Origin: an uncultured Demequina sp.
GTDB lineage: Bacteria > Actinomycetota > Actinomycetes > Actinomycetales > Demequinaceae
Direction of reading: 5' to 3'
Length of the DNA stretch: 34,326 nucleotides
Assembly (NCBI GenBank): GCA_937925595.1
Contig: CALALQ010000068.1
Location: 1 to 34,326, forward strand
A model generated the notes under the pieces. It ran no database searches and had not been told where the DNA came from. It saw nothing but the letters and a program-made list of their open reading frames with translations. Below are positions 16,007-23,322 of this stretch, in pieces. The translations under genes were made by a program, and so were the position numbers. The stretch's first letter is position 1; each line of letters begins with the position of its first letter.

Positions 16007-17287
16007 TCAGGCGTCGACTGCCGGAGCGGGCGCGCCGAGACCCAGGCCGACCGCCTCGCTGACCAGGCGCGATGCCAGTCCCGGCGTCGCGTCGGTGAAG
16101 AACGAGTCGAGTGCCTGGTCGACCTGCTCGATGACCTGCTCGCCACCGGGCTGTGTCTGAACGAAGTCGCGGACCTGCTCATCGATCGCAGGTGCGGTCT
16201 CGGTGGCGAAGGTCTGCACAGCGTCGACCGCAGCCGCACCGATGGGATCCTCCGACCACTGCGCGAGCGTGGTGTCGACCTGTTCGGTGACCTGTTCGGC
16301 CTCGGTGTCGGGCACCTCGGTTTCGATCGGCGTGGCATCCTCGCCCGCGCCGTAAGCTGTGCCGACCCCGTACCCGGCCAGGCCACCACCGACTGCGCCG
16401 ACCGTGCCGCCGACCGCGCATCCGGCTGCAAAGCCACCCACTGCACCAGCGGCCGTGGCGGCAACACCGGAGGTGATTGGGGCCACGCCCGGAATCGGGA
16501 TGGGCACCATCGTGCCGGCAGCAGCTCCAGCGATACCCGCAGCCGTGGACGCGACCAAAGCCGTCGGGATACCGACGGCGGTGCAGCCGGTGACGAACCC
16601 GGCACCAGCGCCGACTGCCGTGCCCGCGACCTGAGCAGACGCGATCTTCTCGGCCTCTTCGGTCTCCATACCGGTCGATCGGTGGTAGTCGGTGACCATC
16701 GCCTCGACCACTGCGGTCGTGCGGTTGGTCTTGTCGGCATCGACGTCCGAGACCCAGTTCGGCTGGTCGAAGATCACCCGGCCGAAACGCATCTTGTTGA
16801 CCGGAGCCTCGATCGGCAGGGTCGGGCCTTCCACCACGACCGGCGCCTGCGGAGCAGGAACGCTGTAGCCGGAGTAGCCGGAGTTGTCGCCGCCCGAATA
16901 GCCGTTGTACTGCGCCATCGACACACCGCCGCCGGTCTGCGGGTTGTAGGCGCGGGTGCCGCGGTTGTACTCGGCCGGAGGCGCTACCCAGAAGTTCTCG
17001 GCGGGCTGCGGATCAGGAGTCGAGGGTGCAGGAGCAGAAGTTGAGGGGGGCGTGGAGGTGATGCCCGCCTGGCCACCACCGGACTGTGGCGGGGAGGTGA
17101 TCCCTGCCTGCCCACCGCCGGAGTCGCCGGTGGGCGCGGCTGCTGCCGTCGGCGCAAAGGCAATGAGCAACCCGGCTGCCGCCGGTGCCAGAGTCGCGGT
17201 GCTGAGCACCGCACTGGTCGTTCGGCGGCGCCGGTGTCTGCCGGTACCGGAAACCAGCTGATCTTCGTTGGATACGGACATGTACAT
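16007..17287 (-). CDS. Secreted glycine-zipper protein, head of transfer operon
   Basis: This 426-residue protein has an Arg-rich N-terminus followed by a signal or membrane segment (LAPAAAGLLIAFAPTAAAA). A Gly/Pro/Ser-rich linker contains two tandem 13-residue repeats (SGGGQAGITSPPQ and a near copy) and GYSGG motifs. A short conserved-looking block follows (MRFGRVIFDQPNWVSDVDAD). Then comes a Gly/Ala-rich hydrophobic region with glycine-zipper spacing (GTAVGAGAGFVTGC through AVGGGLAGYGVGTAYGAG) and an acidic helical C-terminus. From memory, similar Rhodococcus proteins are annotated 'insoluble domain protein'; the function is unknown. Glycine zippers often insert into or span membranes, so it could be an envelope-spanning component. 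ATGs lie at 17287 and 17281, and AGGAAAGG serves either. Confidence 0.75.
   Translation of the reverse strand: MYMSVSNEDQLVSGTGRHRRRRTTSAVLSTATLAPAAAGLLIAFAPTAAAAPTGDSGGGQAGITSPPQSGGGQAGITSTPPSTSAPAPSTPDPQPAENFWVAPPAEYNRGTRAYNPQTGGGVSMAQYNGYSGGDNSGYSGYSVPAPQAPVVVEGPTLPIEAPVNKMRFGRVIFDQPNWVSDVDADKTNRTTAVVEAMVTDYHRSTGMETEEAEKIASAQVAGTAVGAGAGFVTGCTAVGIPTALVASTAAGIAGAAAGTMVPIPIPGVAPITSGVAATAAGAVGGFAAGCAVGGTVGAVGGGLAGYGVGTAYGAGEDATPIETEVPDTEAEQVTEQVDTTLAQWSEDPIGAAAVDAVQTFATETAPAIDEQVRDFVQTQPGGEQVIEQVDQALDSFFTDATPGLASRLVSEAVGLGLGAPAPAVDA
17054..17122 (-). repeat. Two 39-bp in-frame direct repeats
   Basis: The segments at 17054-17083 and 17093-17122 match at most positions with a 39-base period (both read GGAGGTGAT...CCACC.CCGGA on the plus strand). 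They encode two 13-residue SGGGQAGIT repeats in the linker of the secreted protein. Copy number could vary by slippage between strains. Confidence 0.7.
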
Positions 17288-17794
17288 CGCCTTTCCTGCG
17301 AATGAATCGAGTCCCGAATGCGTGAAGGACCTGAGCGAGAAAGAGATCCGTCAGGGCCGAGAAGATCGGGTGGTCACCACAGGGAGGTAGTCCGCTTGTG
17401 CACGTGTCGGCAGCGCCGACTAGGTGCGGGAACGCTGCCGCTGGCGCGCACAGTCGAGTAACGCCAGAACAGCAGCGCCCGACAAGGAAGTGGGCTCTCG
17501 TCCGCAGTGACCTGGTGCCCGAGCTTGCGTAGTCAGCCCGGACGGGTTGGTACGTAGGTGGTTCAACCCCGGATACGTGACACCGACGCCAATCACTGAC
17601 ACGTGTCCGGGGTTTTCCCTTTGCTGGTGGCCTCACCGTGGCTCGCGCTGGTTGCCGGGCCAGACGCTTCCCTCGGCTCAGCCGATCGTTACCTCCTTCG
17701 CCACAAAACCCTTCATTGAAACTCTATTCCGGAACATTACAGCAAATTCTATTCCAGTGGAAGATGACGCAAGCCATTCCTGTAGGGCAGTGTT
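17288..17794. promoter_or_regulatory. Divergent control region with CACGTGTC motifs
   Basis: This 507-base region lies between the start of the transfer operon (minus) and the double-XRE regulator (plus). No gene is supported in it. CACGTGTC occurs at 17401-17408 and 17600-17607, and a diverged inverted copy (GGATACGTG) lies at 17571-17579. GACACGTGTC (17598-17607) is a perfect 10-bp palindrome, and GTCGGC-AGC-GCCGAC (17406-17420) is a perfect inverted repeat. The stretch at 17700-17760 is AT-richer and holds two TCTATTCC direct repeats (17723 and 17748) around TTCCGGAA. I could not fix -35/-10 boxes with confidence. Confidence 0.5.
17565..17614 (+). terminator. 15-bp hairpin followed by T-run
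   Basis: The arms 17565-17579 (AACCCCGGATACGTG) and 17600-17614 (CACGTGTCCGGGGTT) pair over 15 bp with one G-U wobble and a 20-base loop. TTTTCCCTTT follows on the plus strand. It reads as a factor-independent terminator for plus-strand transcripts approaching the regulator. Because the right arm holds the CACGTGTC palindrome, it may instead be an operator. Confidence 0.5.
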
Positions 17795-18265
17795 ATGGCT
17801 CGTGGAAAGGTTTCGGGCATGACGAGACGGCCTCTTCGGGGATTCGACCGGGAGAGGCTGATCGATCTGCGGACGGAGAAGGGTTACACCCGTGGTGACC
17901 TGGCGAGGTTCGCCGAAGTGAGCGTGGCGGCCGTGCGTGCCTGGGAATCCGGGCAGGCGACCCCGCAGGTGGACCGTCTGGCCCGTGTCGCTGCCGCCCT
18001 CGACGTTCCGATGTCCGAGCTGGTGCGGATATCCCCGCACGACCGGTATCTGGGCGATCTGCGCGTCCAGGCCGGCCTGACCCAGCCCCAGCTGGCGCTG
18101 CAAGCAGGCATTTCCACGGCCTCGCTCAGCAGCCTCGAGCTGGGGGAAACCTCTCTGCGAGAGCCGGTAGCCGAACGGCTGGCCCGAGCCCTGGGGGTGG
18201 ATACGGCCGAGGTCCGCGCCGCCTACGAACGGGCTCGAACCCGACCGCCGGGCGCACCCGTCTGA
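17795..18265 (+). CDS. Transcriptional regulator with two XRE helix-turn-helices
   Basis: This 156-residue protein has two tandem XRE/Cro-type DNA-binding domains. The first (about 20-75) has the HTH TRGDLARFAEVSVAAVRAWE followed by GQATPQVDRLARVAAALDV. The second (about 85-145) has LTQPQLALQAGISTASLSSL followed by GETSLREPVAERLARALGV. There is no separate sensor domain. It is divergent from the transfer operon and is the only regulator next to it, so it is the best candidate repressor of transfer, probably acting in the 507-base control region and on itself. Starts at 17795 (AGGG seven bases upstream) and 17819 (GAAAGG eight bases upstream) are both possible. The two domains could bind a direct-repeat or long operator as a monomer or dimer. 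Confidence 0.88.
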   Translation: MARGKVSGMTRRPLRGFDRERLIDLRTEKGYTRGDLARFAEVSVAAVRAWESGQATPQVDRLARVAAALDVPMSELVRISPHDRYLGDLRVQAGLTQPQLALQAGISTASLSSLELGETSLREPVAERLARALGVDTAEVRAAYERARTRPPGAPV

Positions 18266-18390
18266 CGCGCGCGACACGCTGTGTGTCGACGCACGACAAG
18301 TACGGATAACCACGTCTGAGCTCCCCCCGCGGAGATAGCAGCCCGCCTCACGCGGACATGCGGAAGCGGCCGAAACCGGCTGTGCTACAT

Positions 18391-18435
18391 CCGGGGCCGA
18401 GTGGACAGGCCCCGGGAAATCCCCACGGGCGGGGA
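18391..18435. terminator. Tandem hairpins between convergent genes
   Basis: CCGGGGCC (18391-18398) and GGCCCCGG (18408-18415) form a perfect 8-bp stem with a 9-base loop. TCCCC (18420-18424) and GGGGA (18431-18435) form a second. They sit between the convergent regulator and PAS-type genes and probably stop transcription from both sides. No T-run is present. The 18266-18481 gap holds nothing else I can support. Confidence 0.5.
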
Positions 18436-18481
18436 CGCGGAAGACAAACTACCAGATCACAGCTGATAGTCCGGGACCAAC

Positions 18482-19537
18482 CTACCCGCCTCGCACCCCC
18501 CGATCGGATCCCTGCAAATCCTCTGTGGCCGCATCGGATTCATCCGGAATCGTTGAAACCTGAACGAGCACGAGACGGTCGCTGAGAGGGCCGGGATACG
18601 GGCTGATCGACAATTTCGCTGCCCGCCAGCCTGATTCCGAACGCAGACGAGCATCGACGCACCGAGGTGCGGTATCCCCCGAACGGAACGTTGCCAGTGC
18701 ATCGGCCAGCACATGCCGGTCGTCGGGATGCACGATCTCGTTTCCGCCCTTGACGTTTCGCCAGGACACCCACGGTGGAGCATCCGGCAGCCACATCGTC
18801 AGAACGGCGAGGTCGGCGACGAAGACGCCGGTGTAGACCCCCGCTGACCGCAGCATCTCCTGCATTCCCAGCTCGCTCAACGTCGGCAACTCCGGTGACG
18901 TCGTATCGGAGACGTCGTGCCACAGCAGCCGCAATCCCACGTTGCCCGGATCAGTGCGACCCTTGCCCCAGCAGTACCAGCGCATCACCCGACCGTCGGC
19001 GTGCAGCACCGACATGGGGGCCTCCCATCGGCGACCGTGCACCGGATCGATGCCCAACTCGAACAACGACGCCGAATCGTCGAACTTCACTGCCTTAGCG
19101 ATGTACTCCGCAGGAGTTCGCTCCGGCACGTGATCCGCGGGCAGCACCCCGGACATCATCGATGCTTCGACCGTCTGGCCGATCACCATCCGCTCGAGAC
19201 TCCACGCAATCCCAGCGGCGATCCGAGGCGGGGCAGGAACCCGGCAGGGCTCACCCACCCACACCTGGACGCCGTGCGCCTCCGCGCTCGGGCCGAGAAC
19301 GGGCAGCGCCTCGATGTGGAACGCCTTCTGCGCCCCCTTACGCGAGCGCAGATCGAGCGTCACCGGCCGTCGAGTGCGGATCACCTCGTCGATGATCGGC
19401 GTGACCGGAAGGTCCGGGGCCGGCTGAACATGCCGGGTCACCGACGCCCAATCCTTGACTACGCCGCCGCAGCTGACAACGGACATCTCGCCGTCGACCA
19501 ACGTTTCGACCAGATGCCACTCGTTGAGAATCACCAT
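18482..19537 (-). CDS. PAS-type sensory protein without output domain
   Basis: This 351-residue soluble protein has a C-terminal segment (about 240-330) containing EIVHPDDRHVLADALATFRS and, further on, RLRSESGWRAAKLSISPYPG with a closing RLVLVQVS strand. The HPDD helix followed by paired strands is typical of a PAS_3-like fold. An earlier part (about 130-210: GIDPVHGRRWEAPMSVLHAD and VMRWYCWGKGRTDP) looks like a second GAF/PAS-like module. No histidine kinase, GGDEF or helix-turn-helix output is seen. Related actinobacterial proteins carry the label GAF/PAS or DUF5593, from memory. It lies 72 bases downstream of the P450 gene on the same strand, with GGGGAGG ten bases before its ATG. It may sense the P450's substrate or redox state; that is inference. 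Confidence 0.65.
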   Translation of the reverse strand: MVILNEWHLVETLVDGEMSVVSCGGVVKDWASVTRHVQPAPDLPVTPIIDEVIRTRRPVTLDLRSRKGAQKAFHIEALPVLGPSAEAHGVQVWVGEPCRVPAPPRIAAGIAWSLERMVIGQTVEASMMSGVLPADHVPERTPAEYIAKAVKFDDSASLFELGIDPVHGRRWEAPMSVLHADGRVMRWYCWGKGRTDPGNVGLRLLWHDVSDTTSPELPTLSELGMQEMLRSAGVYTGVFVADLAVLTMWLPDAPPWVSWRNVKGGNEIVHPDDRHVLADALATFRSGDTAPRCVDARLRSESGWRAAKLSISPYPGPLSDRLVLVQVSTIPDESDAATEDLQGSDRGVRGG

Positions 19538-19609
19538 TAACTTATAACCTCCCCCGAACCGTGGGCACAGTATGGCTGCCCAGGGGGAACTTACCTGTCG
19601 GCCGCCTCG

Positions 19610-21022
19610 TCACCGACGCGAGAGCTTGACCTTCAACCCCCGCGGCTTGAGAGTGATCGCCTCGTGCACGTCGAGTTCGTAGCCCGGTTCCGGAGCGAAG
19701 TCGTACCGCCGGATCAGCGATGCGAGCGTGAGCACCGCTTCGTGCAACGCGAACTGCCGACCGATACACGCCCGGATGCCGGTCCCCCACGGTTTGAAGA
19801 TGTGCGCCGGACGCTTCCGTACGGCCTCGGGCGCGAACCGATCCGGGTCGAACCGCTCGGGATCGTCGCCCCACAGGGGGTCGCGGTGCAGCTGCGGCAG
19901 CAGCACGAACACCCACGAACCCTTCGGCAGCGTCCGTCCGCCGAGGGTGGTCTCACCACGCACCTTGCGGAAATAACCCGGGGCGGCCGGCCACAACCGC
20001 AGCGTCTCGTCCACCACCCGCCGCACATACCGCAGCTTGGCGACCTGCTCGTACCCGATCCGACCGTCGGCACCGACGACCTCGGCGATCTCCGCCCGCG
20101 CCTTCGCCACCACCTCGGGATGTCGGCTCAGGAAATGGACCGCGAACCCCAGGGTAGCCGCGGTGGTCTCGTTGCCCGCGACCAGGAAGGTCAGCACCTG
20201 GTTACGGATCGATTCACGGTCGAGCTGCTCGCCGGTGTCGGGATCGACGGTGTGCATCATCAAGTCCAGCAGATCGCCGTGCTGCTCACCGGAGCGCATC
20301 CGCTCCTCGACGATGCGATCGACCGTCTGCTGCATCAGCGCGATGTCGCGTTCGTGCTGCTCACGGGCATTGCGGCCGAACAGAGCACGCAGGATCGGGA
20401 TGTCGTTCGACGAGCGGTTGATGTACTCGAGTGCCCTGCTCATCGCCGCGATGAACGGATCAGGTTCGGTGCGGCCGAACGAGTCGAAGTCGTAGCTGAA
20501 ACCGCAACGTCCGATGACGTCGAAGGTCAGCGACGTCATGCTCTTCGGCACGTCCACATACTCGCCGTCGGTCGCGGCGGTGTCCCAGCTGTCGACCAGC
20601 CGGTCGACGACCGTGAGCATCGAGTCGTGATAGCCGCGCATCGCGGCCTGGCTGAAGCCCGGGCCGAGAATGTTGTGGGCTTTGCTCCAGTTCGGTTCGG
20701 AGTTGAACGCGGTGAACAGCCCGTCGCCGGCGATGACACGAAGCTTGCGCAGCGGCTTGCCGAGGAACTTCGCCCACTTCTCCTCATCGTTGACCTCGCG
20801 CACCAGATCGGCGCCGGAGACCACGATCAGCCGGTGCTGGAGGATCTTGCGCTCGAAGATCCCACCGAGTTCCTGCGCCATCTGCATCTCACGCTGAACC
20901 GGTTTGGCCACATCGATGCTGAGCAGATCACCCAACAGAGGCAGTCTCCATCGAGGTTGCGGGATCGGCTGGGAATCGGTGGTGGTCGCAGGGCTGCTCG
21001 TCGAAAGCTGCGGTGACGCCAT
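19610..21022 (-). CDS. Cytochrome P450 resembling CYP102 haem domain
   Basis: This 470-residue haem mono-oxygenase has the I-helix motif AGNETT (282-287), the K-helix ExxR E339-R342 (DETLRL) and a haem loop FKPWGTGIRACIGRQFALHE with the thiolate ligand C419. The region near residue 97, with AGDGLFTAFNSEPNWSKAHN, the following SQAAMRGYH, and the FALHEA haem flank recall the CYP102/P450-BM3 haem domain more than typical actinobacterial class I P450s. CYP102 enzymes are natural fusions to a diflavin reductase and hydroxylate fatty acids. Here the protein ends after the haem domain (...GLKVKLSRR) and no ferredoxin or reductase gene is next to it, so electrons must come from elsewhere. I start at the ATG at 21022; a GTG at 21055 is possible but neither has a clear ribosome-binding site. 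Confidence 0.93.
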   Translation of the reverse strand: MASPQLSTSSPATTTDSQPIPQPRWRLPLLGDLLSIDVAKPVQREMQMAQELGGIFERKILQHRLIVVSGADLVREVNDEEKWAKFLGKPLRKLRVIAGDGLFTAFNSEPNWSKAHNILGPGFSQAAMRGYHDSMLTVVDRLVDSWDTAATDGEYVDVPKSMTSLTFDVIGRCGFSYDFDSFGRTEPDPFIAAMSRALEYINRSSNDIPILRALFGRNAREQHERDIALMQQTVDRIVEERMRSGEQHGDLLDLMMHTVDPDTGEQLDRESIRNQVLTFLVAGNETTAATLGFAVHFLSRHPEVVAKARAEIAEVVGADGRIGYEQVAKLRYVRRVVDETLRLWPAAPGYFRKVRGETTLGGRTLPKGSWVFVLLPQLHRDPLWGDDPERFDPDRFAPEAVRKRPAHIFKPWGTGIRACIGRQFALHEAVLTLASLIRRYDFAPEPGYELDVHEAITLKPRGLKVKLSRR

Positions 21023-21136
21023 TCGTGAGAGTGTGCCCCACCGCCCGTGAGACACACACCGCCGCCTCCCACCCGCTCCGAGGCTCCGACTGTCGTCCCA
21101 CTAGTCGACACGCGCCACGCCGATGTACGGGGGTAA

Positions 21137-21165
21137 CTGACATCCGCCCTCTCAGCCGCTAATCT
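21137..21165 (+). promoter_or_regulatory. Promoter of ribbon-helix-helix gene
   Basis: CTGACA (21137-21142) and TAATCT (21160-21165) are separated by 17 bases and match -35 and -10 boxes well. Transcription would start near 21172, about 37 bases before the ATG at 21209. Confidence 0.6.
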
Positions 21166-21175
21166 GAGTCAGATT
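21161..21175. promoter_or_regulatory. Perfect palindrome over -10, likely operator
   Basis: AATCTGA-G-TCAGATT is a perfect 7-bp inverted repeat around one base. It covers the predicted -10 box and the start of transcription of the downstream ribbon-helix-helix gene. A dimeric repressor bound here would block RNA polymerase, so autoregulation is the simplest reading. Confidence 0.6.
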
Positions 21176-21208
21176 CAACGGCCGATCTTGAAGAACGGGG
21201 GTTTACGC

Positions 21209-21394
21209 ATGGCACAGCCGCATAAAGGCGACCGCGCTGCGATGACTCTACGTATCCCAGCTGAGCTGCACGAACAGCTCCGCAACGATGCCAAGGACGC
21301 CAAGGTCGCGCTGTCCCAGTACGTCGCCGACCTGCTCGCCCTGCAAGCCGGTCGACCGGACCTTGCCCGCGAGATCAAGGCGGTGACCGTGTAA
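21209..21394 (+). CDS. Small ribbon-helix-helix DNA-binding protein
   Basis: This 61-residue protein contains the Arc/MetJ-type core AAMTLRIPAELHEQL, a short basic strand followed by two helices (NDAKDAKVALSQYVADLLAL). Such proteins are dimeric repressors and often antitoxins (HicB/RelB-like) or plasmid copy-number regulators. No toxin gene follows it: the next 150 bases hold a terminator-like hairpin and then the putative replication gene. A solo regulator of itself, and perhaps of replication, is therefore more likely than a toxin-antitoxin pair. The start is the ATG at 21209 with GGGGG about seven bases upstream. A TTG at 21188 would add seven residues. Confidence 0.78.
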   Translation: MAQPHKGDRAAMTLRIPAELHEQLRNDAKDAKVALSQYVADLLALQAGRPDLAREIKAVTV

Positions 21395-21445
21395 ACGCCA
21401 CCAGAGAGGGCCGCTAGCCGCCAACTAGCCCGCCCTCAGATGCAG

Positions 21446-21477
21446 AAAACCCCCCGCCTGCCAAGCGAGGGGTCTTC
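21446..21477 (+). terminator. Terminator-like GC hairpin
   Basis: CCCC-CGC and GCG-A-GGGG around CTGCCAA pair as a short GC-rich stem with one bulged base. It is flanked by GAAAA on the left and TCTT on the right, so it could work in both directions. It separates the ribbon-helix-helix gene from the putative replication gene. Confidence 0.5.
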
Positions 21478-21526
21478 CAAACCGAATATGTGACCGAGCC
21501 AGTCGCCAAACTTCTCGGGCACTCGA

Positions 21527-21544
21527 ACTTTCTCACCAGAAAGT
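21527..21544. repeat. Inverted repeat just before putative rep gene
   Basis: ACTTTCT-CACC-AGAAAGT is a perfect 7-bp inverted repeat that ends seven bases before the ATG at 21552. It contains one copy of the TTCTCA motif that clusters around the ParB-like genes. It could be an operator or could mask the translation start in the mRNA. Confidence 0.45.
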
Positions 21545-21551
21545 CTTCGTT

Positions 21552-22730
21552 ATGCATATTAGCGAGCGCAGCTCGTTTGGTTCAACTTCCGTCTTAAATC
21601 ACACTTCCGCGTGTCGCCCTCAACGGAGCGCACACACCGCCCGCGACAACCGTCGAGGCCCTGGCCGCGCTGCTCCCAAGACCCGCCGTGGTCGACGTCG
21701 CGGTAGCTATAACCTGCGCGTTTCCGATGGCGCCTACTCCCCCATCCCCGTCTGGGACTCCCGCATGGGCTGGATGCGCCAGATCATCACCTTCGCCCGC
21801 AGCGAGACCGGCATCAAGGTCTGCCACGAGCACCGCATCGCCCCGGACAAGTTCATTGCCGCCGCCAACGCTCACGCCGCTTACGCCGACGAAGCTACCG
21901 GCCGCAGCCTCACCGCCGCCCGCGACACTCTCGCCGAGTACGCCGGCATCAGCACCGACGTGCTCGACCGTGCCCGTCAGATCCTTCGCCGCATCGGAGC
22001 CGCCGTCGAGCTCGTCCGCGGCCGCTACCTCACCATCGCCGAACGCATCGAAGCCAGCCTCACCCACGGCGGAAAGCAACTCCGCGCAGCTTCCGTGTGG
22101 GCTCTGAGCAGCAAGTTCACCGGAGATGCTTCCGTTTATCCACAGTTTCCGAATCATGCGGATCTACCGGAGAACCCCTTGGGTTCTACAGGTATCTCTC
22201 GTTCTCAAGTAGTCACCAACGCGCGCGCTCCGCGCCGCGCCAGGGCCTTGACGAAGACCGCCCACAGCCCGCGACCCCTGCACGCTCAGATCGCCGCTGC
22301 GCGCCTGGCTGACAGGCTGGCATCTGCCATGCCCGACTACCGAGGCGTCGACCGCCACGGCCACTACGTACCCGATACCGATCACCAGCACATCGGAAGC
22401 ATCACCGACGCACTGCTCGACGCGGAGATCGACACCACCCGCTGGACCGGCGACGCCATCGCCGACCAGATCACCGAGTTCCGCCGCGACCGCACCCTGC
22501 CGCATCTAGCGTCCCCGGCGGCCTTCCTGCGCTGGCAGCTCCGCGCCCTCGCCGACGTATGGGCCGGACCCACCCCCACCGAACGCCGCGCTCAGATCCA
22601 GGCCGAACGCGCCGCAGCCCGTGAAATCGAACTCGCCGAACGCGCCGCGAACCCTCCCGCCAGCGAAGCCACCCGCGCCGCTGCACGCGCCGAGATCCGT
22701 CGCGTCCTCGCAAACCGCCGTGCTCGATAA
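21552..22730 (+). CDS. Putative plasmid replication initiator (winged-helix type)
   Basis: This protein of up to 392 residues looks real from about residue 58 on (DGAYSPIPVWDSRMGWMRQI). A probable helix-turn-helix region follows (SLTAARDTLAEYAGISTDVL then DRARQILRRIGAAVELVRGRYL), which resembles the winged-helix 'alternating gene arrest' region of plasmid Rep proteins. The middle is basic, and the C-terminus is helical and Arg/Ala-rich (ATRAAARAEIRRVLANRRAR). The position beside a ribbon-helix-helix regulator and ParB-like genes supports a replication role, but I cannot name the Rep family. The start is uncertain: the ATG at 21552 lacks a ribosome-binding site, and the next in-frame ATG is at 21768. 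The first 50 residues are low-quality and may be leader rather than protein. Confidence 0.5.
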   Translation: MHISERSSFGSTSVLNHTSACRPQRSAHTARDNRRGPGRAAPKTRRGRRRGSYNLRVSDGAYSPIPVWDSRMGWMRQIITFARSETGIKVCHEHRIAPDKFIAAANAHAAYADEATGRSLTAARDTLAEYAGISTDVLDRARQILRRIGAAVELVRGRYLTIAERIEASLTHGGKQLRAASVWALSSKFTGDASVYPQFPNHADLPENPLGSTGISRSQVVTNARAPRRARALTKTAHSPRPLHAQIAAARLADRLASAMPDYRGVDRHGHYVPDTDHQHIGSITDALLDAEIDTTRWTGDAIADQITEFRRDRTLPHLASPAAFLRWQLRALADVWAGPTPTERRAQIQAERAAAREIELAERAANPPASEATRAAARAEIRRVLANRRAR

Positions 22731-22793
22731 CAAGCACCATCCGAGCATCAAGGCCGCTGCTTTGCGGCAGTTGCCAAAGTTACGATGAGAACC

Positions 22794-23066
22794 ATGACCG
22801 GGAAGAAGCGCATGGCCTTCGACATCAGCGAAGCCGACGCCGACCGGATTCGCGCCGCCTACGTCGGCACCCGCGCCATCCTGCCCCCGGCCACCCTCAG
22901 CGAGTTCATCACCGACCTGCTGGTCGAGGCCACCGAACGTCTCGAAGCCGAACACAACGACGGCCGGCCCTGGCGCACCCCCAGCCGCAGCGAACTCAAA
23001 TCCCTCTCCCAGACCGGCGTCGGACGCAACGCCCCCGGCCGCCCAGGAGAACAGGACCAGCAATGA
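22794..23066 (+). CDS. Small ParB-like DNA-binding protein, copy 1
   Basis: This 90-residue protein starts MTGKKRMAFDISEADADRIR. The core, RIRAAYVGTRAILPPATLSE, is followed by FITDLLVEATERLEAEHNDG and a polar tail. The pattern 'DRIRAAY.GTR....TLSEFI...V...ERLEAEHN.G..W' resembles actinobacterial plasmid centromere-binding ParB proteins with a ribbon-helix-helix C-terminus. The match is from memory. It overlaps a clear paralogue by four bases. No ParA gene is adjacent; the only ParA-like protein here is in the transfer operon and carries secretion-type arms. An ATG at 22785 is a possible earlier start, but it lies inside a TGAGAA motif that also occurs at other sites nearby, so I prefer 22794. 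Confidence 0.7.
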   Translation: MTGKKRMAFDISEADADRIRAAYVGTRAILPPATLSEFITDLLVEATERLEAEHNDGRPWRTPSRSELKSLSQTGVGRNAPGRPGEQDQQ

Positions 23067-23320
23067 CCGAGGCGTCACGCACACCGCGCCCCAAACTCGG
23101 GTTCCACACCGACCAGGCCGAACGCATCCGCGCTGCCTACCTCGGCACCCGCGCAGTCCTCCCGCCGAGCACCTTCAGCGAATTCCTCGAGACCGCCGTC
23201 CTCGAGACAATCGAACGACTCGAAGCCGAACACAACAACGGCCACAGCTGGGACGCCCCGGCCACCGGGGAAGTCAAGTCCACCGCCCAGACCGGCGTCG
23301 GCCGCTGGAATCGCACCTGA
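23063..23320 (+). CDS. Small ParB-like DNA-binding protein, copy 2
   Basis: This 85-residue paralogue of the preceding protein shares well over half of its central residues (ERIRAAYLGTRAVLPPSTFS then EFLETAVLETIERLEAEHNN, against the equivalent block in copy 1). Its ATG overlaps the stop of copy 1 as ATGA, so the two are translationally coupled and could form heterodimers. The N-termini differ, which would be the place for different DNA or partner contacts. The tails share SxxQTGVGR. A cluster of TTCTCA motifs starts three bases after its stop codon. Partition or transcriptional control of the backbone genes is the likely role. Confidence 0.7.
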   Translation: MTEASRTPRPKLGFHTDQAERIRAAYLGTRAVLPPSTFSEFLETAVLETIERLEAEHNNGHSWDAPATGEVKSTAQTGVGRWNRT

Positions 23321-23322
23321 CC

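Noticed and set aside
17013..17636. A 207-codon minus-strand frame across the control region
   Set aside because: It has no motif and overlaps the secreted protein in another frame; its start is within the hairpin region.
17700..17794. Promoter for the XRE regulator (TTGAAA near 17716)
   Set aside because: No acceptable -10 box lies at 16-19 bases; kept only as an AT-rich stretch with direct repeats.
19664..21016. A 450-codon open frame on the plus strand
   Set aside because: It is antisense to the P450, whose motifs are complete on the other strand.
21209..21394. Toxin-antitoxin pair
   Set aside because: A ribbon-helix-helix protein is present but no toxin-sized frame follows; a hairpin and the putative rep gene come next.
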